Assembly: GCA_937136425.1 (NCBI GenBank)
Contig: CAKZON010000110.1
Coordinates: 85,466-149,465 of the forward strand
Length of the DNA: 64,000 bases
Source: an uncultured Crocinitomix sp.
GTDB lineage: Bacteria > Bacteroidota > Bacteroidia > Flavobacteriales_D > Crocinitomicaceae
Direction of reading: 5' to 3'
The translations under genes and the position numbers were made by a program. Under the pieces are notes generated by a model. The model was not told where the DNA came from, ran no database searches, and saw only the letters and a program-made list of their open reading frames with translations. Positions 50,711 through 58,621 of the stretch are shown one piece after another. The number at the start of each line of letters is the position of its first letter. Within the stretch, counting starts at the first letter, position 1.

Positions 50711-51073
50711 TTATTTTACGATAGATACGCTACCATTCTTCTTTACATGATGGTAATCAATTGTATTTCCCATTGTACCCAATAATTCATAAGTATATGT
50801 TCCAGCAGGAGCATCAGTTGCTACCCATTGCTCAGCAATAACCTCAGAATCGAATACAGTCTCACCATCACTATTATAAATAGTCAGTTTATAGTTGAAA
50901 ATTTGACAATCAAAATTCAAAGCAAATGTATATCCTGTTGGACCATCTGAAGTTAATGAAGTTGGAACGGTTAAGCATTCTGCGGGAATCTCCGTACGTG
51001 CTTCTGTATCTTGGGCTATTGATGCGAAAGCAGAAACTGTGATCAATACGGCTAAAAGTGGTTTTAAAATCAT
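50711..51073 (-). CDS. Secreted mini-protein with T9SS type-B sorting-domain-like fold (copy 1)
   Basis: A 120-residue protein with a signal peptide ending ASIAQ, the first of the tandem set. It retains the shared skeleton C-x-I-x-N-Y-x-L-T-I-Y-N-x-x-G-E-T-V-F-D-S and AGTYTYELLG, resembling the IYNxxGxxVFxS and GxYxY blocks of type-B sorting domains, but has NSDG where the canonical domain has NRWG. A 74-nt gap separates it from copy 2, so it may have its own 3' end. No clear promoter box was found upstream. Confidence 0.72.
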   Translation of the reverse strand: MILKPLLAVLITVSAFASIAQDTEARTEIPAECLTVPTSLTSDGPTGYTFALNFDCQIFNYKLTIYNSDGETVFDSEVIAEQWVATDAPAGTYTYELLGTMGNTIDYHHVKKNGSVSIVK

Positions 51074-51141
51074 GTTGTATAAATTAGTTGTTTAATATAC
51101 GAAATAAATGAGTAAAACGTTGCCTTGGGGAGGATAATCCT

Positions 51142-51149
51142 TATCTTCG
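51142..51149 (+). promoter_or_regulatory. Candidate -7 box of ogt
   Basis: TATCTTCG matches TAnnTTTG at seven of eight positions and ends 6 nt before the ATG at 51155, again predicting a leaderless transcript. A TTG-initiated longer frame from 51125 would overlap the box. Confidence 0.35.
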
Positions 51150-51154
51150 TTTAT

Positions 51155-51691
51155 ATGCCTAATGAATTAATTCACAAAAAAATAGCCACCCCAATAGGCG
51201 AAATGGACGTTTTGGCTACTGAAAATGGAATTTGTTTACTCGAATTCCATAACCGCCAAGAGTTAAATGACGAAATTGAATCACTAGAAAAACATTATAA
51301 CGCCCAACGAACTACAGGCAACAATAAATGGATCAACTTATTAGAAAAAGAAATGCAAGCTTATTTTAAAGGAGAGCTGCAAAAATTCACTGTTAATCTA
51401 GACTTGATTGGAACTGATTTTCAACTTAAAGTTTGGAATGCACTTGTTGAAATACCTTATGGAATTACCCGAACCTATAAAGAACAAACGTTAGTGGTTG
51501 GTGACATAAAAGCAATACGCGCAGTTGCAACAGCGAATGGAAAAAATAAGTTGGCAATTATTGTACCTTGTCACCGAGTGATAGGTTCGGATGGCAGTTT
51601 AACAGGTTATGCTGGAGGGTTAGATCGCAAACGTTTTTTACTGAATTTAGAACGAGAAATTGCTGGACCAAAAGATTTATTTAGTTCCTGA
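51155..51691 (+). CDS. ogt: Methylated-DNA--protein-cysteine methyltransferase
   Basis: A 178-residue suicide repair enzyme that takes methyl groups from O6-methylguanine onto its own Cys. The active-site block IVPCHRVIG is intact and is followed by GSLTGYAGGLDRKRFLL. The N-terminal ribonuclease-H-like domain (IATPIGEMDVLATENGICLLEF) and the helix-turn-helix region (FQLKVWNALVEIPYGITRTYKE) precede it. The length fits Ogt rather than a domain of Ada. ATG 51155 is the start. Confidence 0.95.
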   Translation: MPNELIHKKIATPIGEMDVLATENGICLLEFHNRQELNDEIESLEKHYNAQRTTGNNKWINLLEKEMQAYFKGELQKFTVNLDLIGTDFQLKVWNALVEIPYGITRTYKEQTLVVGDIKAIRAVATANGKNKLAIIVPCHRVIGSDGSLTGYAGGLDRKRFLLNLEREIAGPKDLFSS

Positions 51692-51763
51692 TTTTTAGTG
51701 ATTGAAAGCAGATAAATGCGTATCTTTACAGGAGTAAATTAAACGCATTTAAACCTTCAATCC

Positions 51764-52768
51764 ATGAGACAAAAAAATGCTATTCTTCCTACAGCACTCG
51801 TTATAGGAATTCCCGTATTAATTATTATTTCCTCAATTTTTTTAGCGCTTAATCTGGACTCTTTTGGGTCAAATGATAACGCTATGAGTATTGGAATCAC
51901 GCTAGATTTAGTGATAACTACACCACTCATTTATTTTGCACTCATTCGTAAAAAGAAGGTTTCAAAATTTACAATTATGCCCTTTTTCATTTTGGGTTTA
52001 GTAGTAGCGAGTTTAGTTATTCCTTCCTCTAATCAGCAGACTTTAGATTTGATTAAAACTTGGCTTTTACCAATTGTAGAAATAACAGTGGTAAGTCTTA
52101 TCATTCTTAAGGTGCGAAAAATTAGAAAAGCCTATAAAGCAAAAAAGACAGAGGGTATTGATTTCGTTACGGCCTTGAAAGAAGGTGCTGCAAGTATTTT
52201 ACCTCCTAAATTGGCTTACGGAATGGCTACTGAAATAGGTTTATTCTATTATACCTTTGTAGCTTGGAAAAAACCTAAACACCCTTCAAATGCATTTACT
52301 TATCATAAAGATTCAGGTATTCTGGTTTTGCTTGGAACGTTATTGGGTGTTGCGCTAATAGAGCTATTTTGTGTCCACCTTTTAATTCATGAAAATCATC
52401 CCATTTTATCATGGGTTTTAACTGCCATTAGTGCGTATGGTATTGTTCAAATTATAGGTTTAATGAAATCGATTCCACGCGTACCCCATATGATTACCTC
52501 TGATCATTTAGTCTTACGAATGGGCATTTTCCAAGAAACTAAAATTCCTCTCAATACAATTGAAACGATTGAATTAACCACTGCCGATTATCCTAAAAGT
52601 GATAAGTCGTACGCCAAAATTACTTTATTCGATCACAACTGTATTATTCATTTAAAAGAGGAAGCAACTTTGCATGGATTATTTGGAAGAACTAAAAAAT
52701 ACAAGCACTTAGTACTTTCGACAGACGAAAAAAACAGATTTAAAGCAATCATTGAAAATGCAATTTAG
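51764..52768 (+). CDS. Hypothetical multi-pass membrane protein, 334 aa
   Basis: A protein with about six hydrophobic segments (starting near residues 8, 42, 72, 97, 186 and 217) and a C-terminal soluble domain of about 100 residues that looks PH-like or beta-rich (HLVLRMGIFQETKIPLNTIETIELTT, CIIHLKEEATLHG). I recognise it only as a conserved hypothetical of Bacteroidota. Its last 11 nt overlap the VOC gene, so the two are translationally coupled. Confidence 0.65.
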   Translation: MRQKNAILPTALVIGIPVLIIISSIFLALNLDSFGSNDNAMSIGITLDLVITTPLIYFALIRKKKVSKFTIMPFFILGLVVASLVIPSSNQQTLDLIKTWLLPIVEITVVSLIILKVRKIRKAYKAKKTEGIDFVTALKEGAASILPPKLAYGMATEIGLFYYTFVAWKKPKHPSNAFTYHKDSGILVLLGTLLGVALIELFCVHLLIHENHPILSWVLTAISAYGIVQIIGLMKSIPRVPHMITSDHLVLRMGIFQETKIPLNTIETIELTTADYPKSDKSYAKITLFDHNCIIHLKEEATLHGLFGRTKKYKHLVLSTDEKNRFKAIIENAI

Positions 52769-53153
52769 ACAAGCACGTCACACCAATCATTTAAAACCAA
52801 TCATAGAATTTTACACGCAAATTATTGGATTAAAGGAATTAGGTAGTTTTGAAAGCCACGAAGGGTATGACGGTGTCTTTATTGGACCAGATAACGCTTT
52901 TAATACAGCCAATGGTTGGCATCTTGAATTTACCGTTTCTTGGGAGCAACCTTTTCACCGCCCAGATGAGGACGACCTCCTTGTTTTTTATCCGGACAGC
53001 ACGCAAGCATATGAGGACATTCTTAATAGACTGCAAAATGCAAACATAAAACGTTTTCGTCCTAAGAATAACTATTGGCAAAGAAATGGAATAGCTGTAT
53101 TAGACCCAGATGGTTACGGAGTAATAATTGTTAACCCTGACATCAAGCATTAA
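52758..53153 (+). CDS. VOC family (glyoxalase/dioxygenase-fold) protein
   Basis: A 131-residue protein of the vicinal-oxygen-chelate superfamily. The N-terminal RHTNHLKPIIEFYTQIIGLKELGSF, the WHLEFTVSW strand and the closing DPDGYGVIIVNPD are typical of the paired beta-alpha-beta-beta-beta modules. A His near the N-terminus and Glu in HLEF are likely metal ligands. The substrate is unknown. ATG 52758 overlaps the upstream stop; an in-frame TTG lies two codons before. A hairpin lies at the 3' end. Confidence 0.82.
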   Translation: MQFRQARHTNHLKPIIEFYTQIIGLKELGSFESHEGYDGVFIGPDNAFNTANGWHLEFTVSWEQPFHRPDEDDLLVFYPDSTQAYEDILNRLQNANIKRFRPKNNYWQRNGIAVLDPDGYGVIIVNPDIKH

Positions 53154-53177
53154 AAAAGGGGAGCTCTCACTCCCCTT
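53152..53177 (-). terminator. Terminator at the 3' end of the glycine-rich gene
   Basis: An 8-bp stem (53156-53163 with 53170-53177) with a 6-nt loop is followed on the minus strand by a run of T (A run at 53152-53157). It is best placed for the minus-strand gene ending at 53201 and may also act on the VOC gene. Confidence 0.75.
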
Positions 53178-53200
53178 CTAATTCTAATCTTGATTAGATC

Positions 53201-54553
53201 TTATTTTTTCACTACTTTGATTACATCAGTAATATTATTAGATGTCACCTTTAAAAAGTAAACGCCACTTGCTTGATCTTCTAAAGAAATTTCATGATTA
53301 TTCTTTGCCGATCCAGTGAACAAAATATCTCCATTTACAGACACCAATTCGTAAGTATAAGTCCCTTGAAACTGAATAGTTAATTGATCAGTAGTTGGGT
53401 TTGGATAAACATCAAGATCCAATTTCTCTAACTCATTAATGCTTACACTGCTTCCTACAGTTACATCTAACGATTCTGAACATCCAGCATCATCTTGTAC
53501 AACGACAACATATGTACCACCAGTTAAAGCAACCAAATCTTCTGTGTCATCAAAATCTCCGGTTCCATCATTATCCCAATCATATACGAATGGAGGAGTT
53601 CCTCCAGAAACAGTTAGGTTAATCGCTCCATCACTTCCTGATAACTCATCAACAACATCAGCATCCAAATCTATCACATAACACAAAACAGAAATTATAA
53701 CTTGACCATTACCTGTTGATCCTAATACCAATTCTACTGGAAAAGTACCACCGTTGAATGATCCGCCGCCACCGCCGCCATTAAAATCTCCAACTATTAT
53801 TTCTCCGCCAGCACCACCGCCACTGTAACCGCCGCCGCCACCGCCGCCAACTGCTCCACAACGTGCATTTCCGCCACCGCCACCACCGTAGCCGCCATTA
53901 GCTGCAGAAACATCAGATCCACCACCATTTCCGCCTGCACCTCCAGATAAAGGTGTTTCACCTCCTGTAGAATTATATGTGCAACCGTGTTCAGATCCAT
54001 TTGCTCCGTTAGACAACCAACCTGCTCCTCCTGAAGCCCAATATTCTGAATCTGGTGTTACTCCGCCTTCACCTTCTGTTCCGGCTCCGTTATCATATCC
54101 TGCTCCGTGGTTCCCATCTTCTTCTAATGAAGCATCTATTCCATCCACATAAGTATCAGAATCATCAGTAGAACCACCTCCACCGCCGCCACCTGCAGCA
54201 GATAAAAGTTCGTCAGTTGCAGAATCCCAAACAAAGGATCCGCCACCGCCACCACCAACGTATTCCGCTCCTGCTCCTTCTCCTCCAACCAATATATTAA
54301 GTACTTGGCCAGGTTCAACAATATAGTTTCCTTGAATGCTTGCTCCAAACCCAGGAGTACCACTTGACGCATGACCACCTTCTCCTCCGCTTGCTCCTTT
54401 TGTTGTTATTTGTATTTGATTTACATCTGCAGGTACGGTATACGTCTGCAATGAACCTGTATAATCAAACACTGTCGTTTGTCCCCAAACAATTGGAGCG
54501 CACATGGTTAATCCAGCAATTAATGCTTGTTTAAAATTTAGTTTTTTAATCAT
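53201..54553 (-). CDS. T9SS-exported glycine-rich protein with ALK/LTK-like glycine-rich domain
   Basis: A 450-residue secreted protein. A signal peptide (ending PIVWGQ) is followed by FDYTGSLQTYTVPADVNQIQI and a glycine-rich domain (about residues 50-295) with runs such as VGGGGGGSFVWDS and LLSAAGGGGGGG. This pattern, glycine runs alternating with GSFV and LLxAAGGGGG, is that of the glycine-rich domain of receptor kinases ALK/LTK. Residues about 297-368 (INLTVSGGTPPFVYDWDNDG, GTYVVVVQDDAGC) form a SprB-like repeat, and 380-450 (LDVYPNPTTDQ) a T9SS type A sorting domain. A decayed duplicate of its 5' end lies immediately upstream. Confidence 0.88.
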   Translation of the reverse strand: MIKKLNFKQALIAGLTMCAPIVWGQTTVFDYTGSLQTYTVPADVNQIQITTKGASGGEGGHASSGTPGFGASIQGNYIVEPGQVLNILVGGEGAGAEYVGGGGGGSFVWDSATDELLSAAGGGGGGGSTDDSDTYVDGIDASLEEDGNHGAGYDNGAGTEGEGGVTPDSEYWASGGAGWLSNGANGSEHGCTYNSTGGETPLSGGAGGNGGGSDVSAANGGYGGGGGGNARCGAVGGGGGGGYSGGGAGGEIIVGDFNGGGGGGSFNGGTFPVELVLGSTGNGQVIISVLCYVIDLDADVVDELSGSDGAINLTVSGGTPPFVYDWDNDGTGDFDDTEDLVALTGGTYVVVVQDDAGCSESLDVTVGSSVSINELEKLDLDVYPNPTTDQLTIQFQGTYTYELVSVNGDILFTGSAKNNHEISLEDQASGVYFLKVTSNNITDVIKVVKK

Positions 54554-54730
54554 TTTTATCGTTTTAATTTATTAGACTACGCTGTCCTAATTTTTGATAT
54601 TTCACGCTTTAGTGTTTCCATTCAACAAAAGGTAACCAACTATGCTGTTAAGTAAATGACTTGATTCATTAATAAAATTTACTGTCTTGCACGCTTTGAA
54701 ACATTAATACTTCACCTGAATCATTCCTCC
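54554..54730. other. Intergenic region upstream of the glycine-rich gene
   Basis: This is part of the 555-nt stretch without an intact gene between 54553 and 55109. Apart from the promoter-proximal sequence that is shared with the decayed duplicate (GTTTTAATTT-TTA just upstream of each start), I see no gene, strong dyad or -7 box. Confidence 0.45.
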
Positions 54731-54905
54731 CTTCATTAGCACTTGCTACTTTTGCTTTATTTCACATTTAATTTGCTTTTACAGGAATAGCATTAACCTG
54801 TAATGGTTTAGCATTATTAAACACTTTTGTTTGTTTCCAAAAAATTGGAATGAACAAACCCAATTTAGCCACTAACGCTTGTTTAAATTTTAGTTTTCTA
54901 ATCAT
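54731..54905 (-). pseudogene. Decayed, frameshifted duplicate of the 5' end of the glycine-rich T9SS gene
   Basis: Starting at ATG 54905 the minus strand reads MIRKLKFKQALVAKLGLF then IPIF, aligning residue by residue with the intact MIKKLNFKQALIAGLTMC then APIV. A one-base deletion in the A run near 54840 shifts the frame; in the restored frame the sequence goes on as WKQTKVFNNAKPLQVNAIP, matching WGQTTVFDYTGSLQTYTVP, and then meets a stop at 54769. DNA similarity continues weakly to about 54731 and also covers the sequence just upstream of the ATG. The rest of the gene is missing. It is a truncated tandem copy rather than a gene. Confidence 0.85.
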
Positions 54906-55053
54906 ATATTAAGTTTTAATTTGTTAATATAAATCTACCTTTAATTGGAGTTTTTTTATGTAACAAAAGTCACCTTAAAATGAATTTCAACCATGACTTT
55001 TATCAGTCAATCATAATAGCCTACACATCAATAATAGCAGGTGATATCAAAAC

Positions 55054-55082
55054 AAAAAAAGGCCGCTGTTTAGCGGCCTTTT
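55054..55082 (-). terminator. Rho-independent terminator of htpG
   Basis: A GC-rich 7-bp stem (55061-55067 with 55072-55078), extendable by A-T pairs, has a 4-nt loop and is followed on the minus strand by a T run (A run at 55054-55060), 27 nt after the htpG stop. Confidence 0.93.
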
Positions 55083-55108
55083 CATTAAATCTAAATCGTT
55101 TAAAAAAC

Positions 55109-57007
55109 TTACTTGATCAGTTCAACACTTCTATTAATAAAAGTTGTTAAGTCTGCTCCAGTTAGCATTCCTTGCGAAAGCATTGCTAAGTCAGTTAACT
55201 GTTTTGCAACTTTTTGTTTATTTCCTTTTTGTTTTTTCAAAATTGAGCCAACAGTTGGATGATTTGTATTTACTGTTAAGTTATACATCTCAGGAAATGA
55301 ACCAAACATATTCATTCCGCCACCGCCCATGCGCTGTTGTTCTTGCATTCTTCGCATAAATTCGGGCTGCGTAATAACAATTGGCGCATCAGTCTCGCTC
55401 ATATTCTCAAATTGAACAGTGAATTTTTCTTTATTCACAACCTCTTCAAAAATTGGCTTCAATTTTTCTTTTTCTTCATCCGTTAATTTTGAAGGAACTT
55501 CTACATCTTGTTTAATCAAGTTGTCTAAAGTATCCGCATCAACTCTTGCAAAGCTTACATTTTCAAGTTTGCTTTCTAATTGAGAAATATAATGCGGTGT
55601 TAATGGACTATCCATTAATAATACATCATATCCTCTTTCTTCTGCTGCAGTAATAAATTGGTGATGTGCATCTAAGTTGTTTGCATAAAGCACAACTAAT
55701 TTTCCATCTTTATCAGTTTGAATTGGTCTGATTTTTTCCTGATACTCCTCTAATGTTGTAAACTCACCTTTTGTATTTTTCAACAATGTGAATTTTTCTG
55801 CTTTTCCATAGAATTTATCGTCTGTCAACATTCCGTATTCAACAAACACTTTTAAACTATCCCATTTCTCTTCAAAATCTGCACGATCATTCTTAAACAT
55901 TCCGTTTAATTTATCTGCTACCTTTTTGGTGATATGTGAAGCAATTTTTTTCACGTTTCCATCTGCTTGCAAATATGAACGTGATACATTTAAAGGAATG
56001 TCTGGAGAATCTATAACACCGTGTAATAATGTCAAGAATTCTGGTACAATTTCTTCTACAGAATCTGTAATAAATACTTGGTTAGAATACAATTGAATTT
56101 TATTCTTTTGTACTTCCATTGTTTCCTTTAATCTTGGGAAGTAAAGTACCCCTGTCAAGTTAAATGGATAATCAACATTTAAGTGAATGTGAAATAATGG
56201 ATCTTCAAAAGACGCAGGATATAACTCTCTATAAAACTGCTTGTATTCTTCATCTGTTAAATCAGCAGGCGCTTTTGCCCATGCTGGATTAGGATTATTA
56301 ATGATATTATCTACCTCAACATCCACTTTCTTCACCATATCATTTTCATCCTTCTCTCCAGAAGGATCATCTTCCTTGATTGTCTTCGTTCCAAACTTGA
56401 TTTCAACAGGTAAGAATTTGCAATACTTATTTAAAATACCGCTAACACGCTCATTCTCTAAAAACTCTAAAGAATCCTCAGCAATATGTAAAACAATCTC
56501 AGTTCCTCTATCAGCCTTTTCAATATCAGTTATTTCATATTCTGGAGTTCCATCACTTTCCCACTGTGCAGCCTTTGCTCCTTCTTTAAAAGACAAAGTT
56601 TTAATTTGCACCTTACTAGAAACCATAAAAGAAGAGTAAAACCCTAATCCAAAGTGTCCAATAATTTGCTCTGCCCCCTCTTTTCCTTCATATTTTTTCA
56701 CAAATTCCTCAGCACCAGAAAATGCAATTTGATTGATATACTTTTCAATCTCCTCCTCAGTCATTCCAATACCACGATCCTTAATCGTTAATGTTCCTGC
56801 CTCCTTATCCAAAATCACCTCTACTTTAAGATCTCCTAGATCTCCCTTCACTTCTCCAGATGCACTCAACACTTTCAATTTACTTGTAGCATCAATTGCG
56901 TTGGATACTAATTCGCGCAAAAATATTTCGTGATCACTGTATAAGAACTTTTTGATAAGTGGAAAAATATTTTCCGTCTGTACGTTTACCGTTCCTTTAG
57001 TTGCCAT
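55109..57007 (-). CDS. htpG: Molecular chaperone HtpG (Hsp90)
   Basis: A 632-residue cytoplasmic Hsp90-type chaperone. The ATP-binding GHKL domain is at the N-terminus: LYSDHEIFLRELVSNAIDATSKL with the catalytic Glu and Asn, DRGIGMTEEEIEKY, and GHFGLGFYSSFMVS. The middle domain (LYFPRLKETMEVQKNKIQLY; YLQADGNVKK with the conserved Arg region) and the C-terminal dimerisation domain follow. The C-terminus lacks the eukaryotic MEEVD tail, as expected. It stands alone between a terminator and a 147-nt upstream gap; no heat-shock element was recognised. Confidence 0.97.
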   Translation of the reverse strand: MATKGTVNVQTENIFPLIKKFLYSDHEIFLRELVSNAIDATSKLKVLSASGEVKGDLGDLKVEVILDKEAGTLTIKDRGIGMTEEEIEKYINQIAFSGAEEFVKKYEGKEGAEQIIGHFGLGFYSSFMVSSKVQIKTLSFKEGAKAAQWESDGTPEYEITDIEKADRGTEIVLHIAEDSLEFLENERVSGILNKYCKFLPVEIKFGTKTIKEDDPSGEKDENDMVKKVDVEVDNIINNPNPAWAKAPADLTDEEYKQFYRELYPASFEDPLFHIHLNVDYPFNLTGVLYFPRLKETMEVQKNKIQLYSNQVFITDSVEEIVPEFLTLLHGVIDSPDIPLNVSRSYLQADGNVKKIASHITKKVADKLNGMFKNDRADFEEKWDSLKVFVEYGMLTDDKFYGKAEKFTLLKNTKGEFTTLEEYQEKIRPIQTDKDGKLVVLYANNLDAHHQFITAAEERGYDVLLMDSPLTPHYISQLESKLENVSFARVDADTLDNLIKQDVEVPSKLTDEEKEKLKPIFEEVVNKEKFTVQFENMSETDAPIVITQPEFMRRMQEQQRMGGGGMNMFGSFPEMYNLTVNTNHPTVGSILKKQKGNKQKVAKQLTDLAMLSQGMLTGADLTTFINRSVELIK

Positions 57008-57154
57008 TTTATAATCTAATTTTAAGTTTTCTAATTACAGTTACAGTCAATCCTTATGCCAATGACGATAAACTGACAGAATGACGTAATGTCCGTATTG
57101 ATTCATGACTTATTTTCACCAATCAAGGCCTTGGAAAAGAAAAACAGACAGGTT

Positions 57155-58405
57155 TTACATATTAAATCGTGGATTCACGACAGAGTTATACATAGAGCCG
57201 AAAGAGTAGTTTATACCTGTATTCATCCAATAAGAATAACCTGTTCCTAATTCTTGCTGTTGCAATAATACATCCTCAATACTTGCACTTTGACGAGCTA
57301 TATTTACTTGATTTTTACGAATTTTAAAACTGCCGTTTACACGCCAAGAAAATCCTTTAAACAACCTAACCTTAAGATTTAACCAAAGTGATACCGAATT
57401 TAGACTAAAATCATGCAAGTAATTTTGGTAAGTCACTGTGGAAGACAGATTTCCCCAATTTTGTTTCACCTTTCCGCCTACTGCCAATTCTTGAAAAACA
57501 AGTTTATCCTCTACCTGGTTGAATACAGTAGTATCATAATAATTATTATATCGTGCTCCTAAATTATAAGCAACTATAGCTTGTTTATTGAAAGATTCAG
57601 AATACTCGAATAAATCATACTCTATTCCAGTTTTACCCACTAAATAAAGCTGATAATTGCTAAAAATAGAATTTCCTGCATTTCCAAAAAAGCCGAGTGA
57701 CCAATGGTCGTTCATACTAATTACTTCCTGAACATTTCCCCATGAACTTCTTCTCATTGAGGTTGTTTTAATTCCGTTGTAATTATAGAATGTTCTATTT
57801 TGCCTAAATCCACCACTCACCAAAAACTTAGATTCTTCCGTTATTCTCTTTGCTGCACCACCACCACTCAAATTAACTGTGTTAGAGGTTTCTTGACCGT
57901 TGAAAGATCCATTAGCATTCATTGAAAACACCCACGAATTCCACGGATCATTTGGCACCACATTTTCTGTCCCTGCACTTTGAGATATTTCAAGTTTAAT
58001 ATCCTCCATTTGCCCCGCTTCAATTCGATAACGAATTAACCCTAACTCCAAATATTTTAGTCTTAATTCTCGCTTATTTGATTCTGACATATCAACCGTA
58101 GTAGCAAATGTCAAAATATCTGAAAAGACTTTATAAATACCTAAACCAATAAATTGAATTTTTTCTGAAGTTCCGCCGCCACCACTTGCTTGCGACATAA
58201 AAAGCACATGAACATCTGCCTGCTTTGCATCTCTAACAAAAACAACATTATTTACATTTTGTTTTATATAACCATTGTCGCAATATGGACAGTCTAGATA
58301 TACATTAATGTTATTAAGTTCAGTAGTTGGCGCGTGCGTTTGTCCATAAATTGATTGAGACAAAAACAAGAACGAAACCAATAAAAATGACATGAATTTA
58401 TTCAT
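57155..58405 (-). CDS. Predicted outer-membrane beta-barrel protein with conserved CxxC start
   Basis: A protein of about 416 residues with a signal peptide (ending QSIYGQ). The mature N-terminus has NVYLDCPYCDNGYIKQNVNNVVFVRD and KQADVHVLFMSQASGGGGTSEKIQFIGLG. This is the mark of a Bacteroidota/Gemmatimonadota family whose members start with LDC-x-x-CD and a QADVHVL block before a barrel. The C-terminal two thirds are amphipathic strands ending with an aromatic-rich FGSMYNSVVNPRFNM. The family has no known function. ATG 58405 gives the best signal peptide. Confidence 0.72.
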   Translation of the reverse strand: MNKFMSFLLVSFLFLSQSIYGQTHAPTTELNNINVYLDCPYCDNGYIKQNVNNVVFVRDAKQADVHVLFMSQASGGGGTSEKIQFIGLGIYKVFSDILTFATTVDMSESNKRELRLKYLELGLIRYRIEAGQMEDIKLEISQSAGTENVVPNDPWNSWVFSMNANGSFNGQETSNTVNLSGGGAAKRITEESKFLVSGGFRQNRTFYNYNGIKTTSMRRSSWGNVQEVISMNDHWSLGFFGNAGNSIFSNYQLYLVGKTGIEYDLFEYSESFNKQAIVAYNLGARYNNYYDTTVFNQVEDKLVFQELAVGGKVKQNWGNLSSTVTYQNYLHDFSLNSVSLWLNLKVRLFKGFSWRVNGSFKIRKNQVNIARQSASIEDVLLQQQELGTGYSYWMNTGINYSFGSMYNSVVNPRFNM

Positions 58406-58621
58406 GAATGCACACAATTTTAAATTAGCCTACAAATTTGTGCACATCAAGCCTTCTTTTAGAATTAAATCTGTAAAAACATGAACGTTTCATTGTTAAT
58501 TTAATCTGCCAAACAAGTACTTCAAGTTAAACATCTATAGGGCTAAAACACTACACACAAAGCCTTGCTATTTGTTTTAAGCAACGAAAATGTGTAAATT
58601 TAATATCCTTTAAAGCGCGTT

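Noticed and set aside
53797..54534. Leu/Val/Ala-rich open frames in other frames of the glycine-rich gene
   Set aside because: They are by-products of GGN repeats read out of frame; the signal peptide, SprB-like repeat and sorting domain support only the main frame.
54554..54730. A further intact gene between the glycine-rich gene and its decayed copy
   Set aside because: All frames are broken by stops and show no similarity beyond the short sequence shared upstream of the two starts.
56241..56639. 132-codon open frame antisense to htpG
   Set aside because: htpG is certain here; the antisense frame is Ser/Phe-rich and arises from the AT-rich codon pattern.
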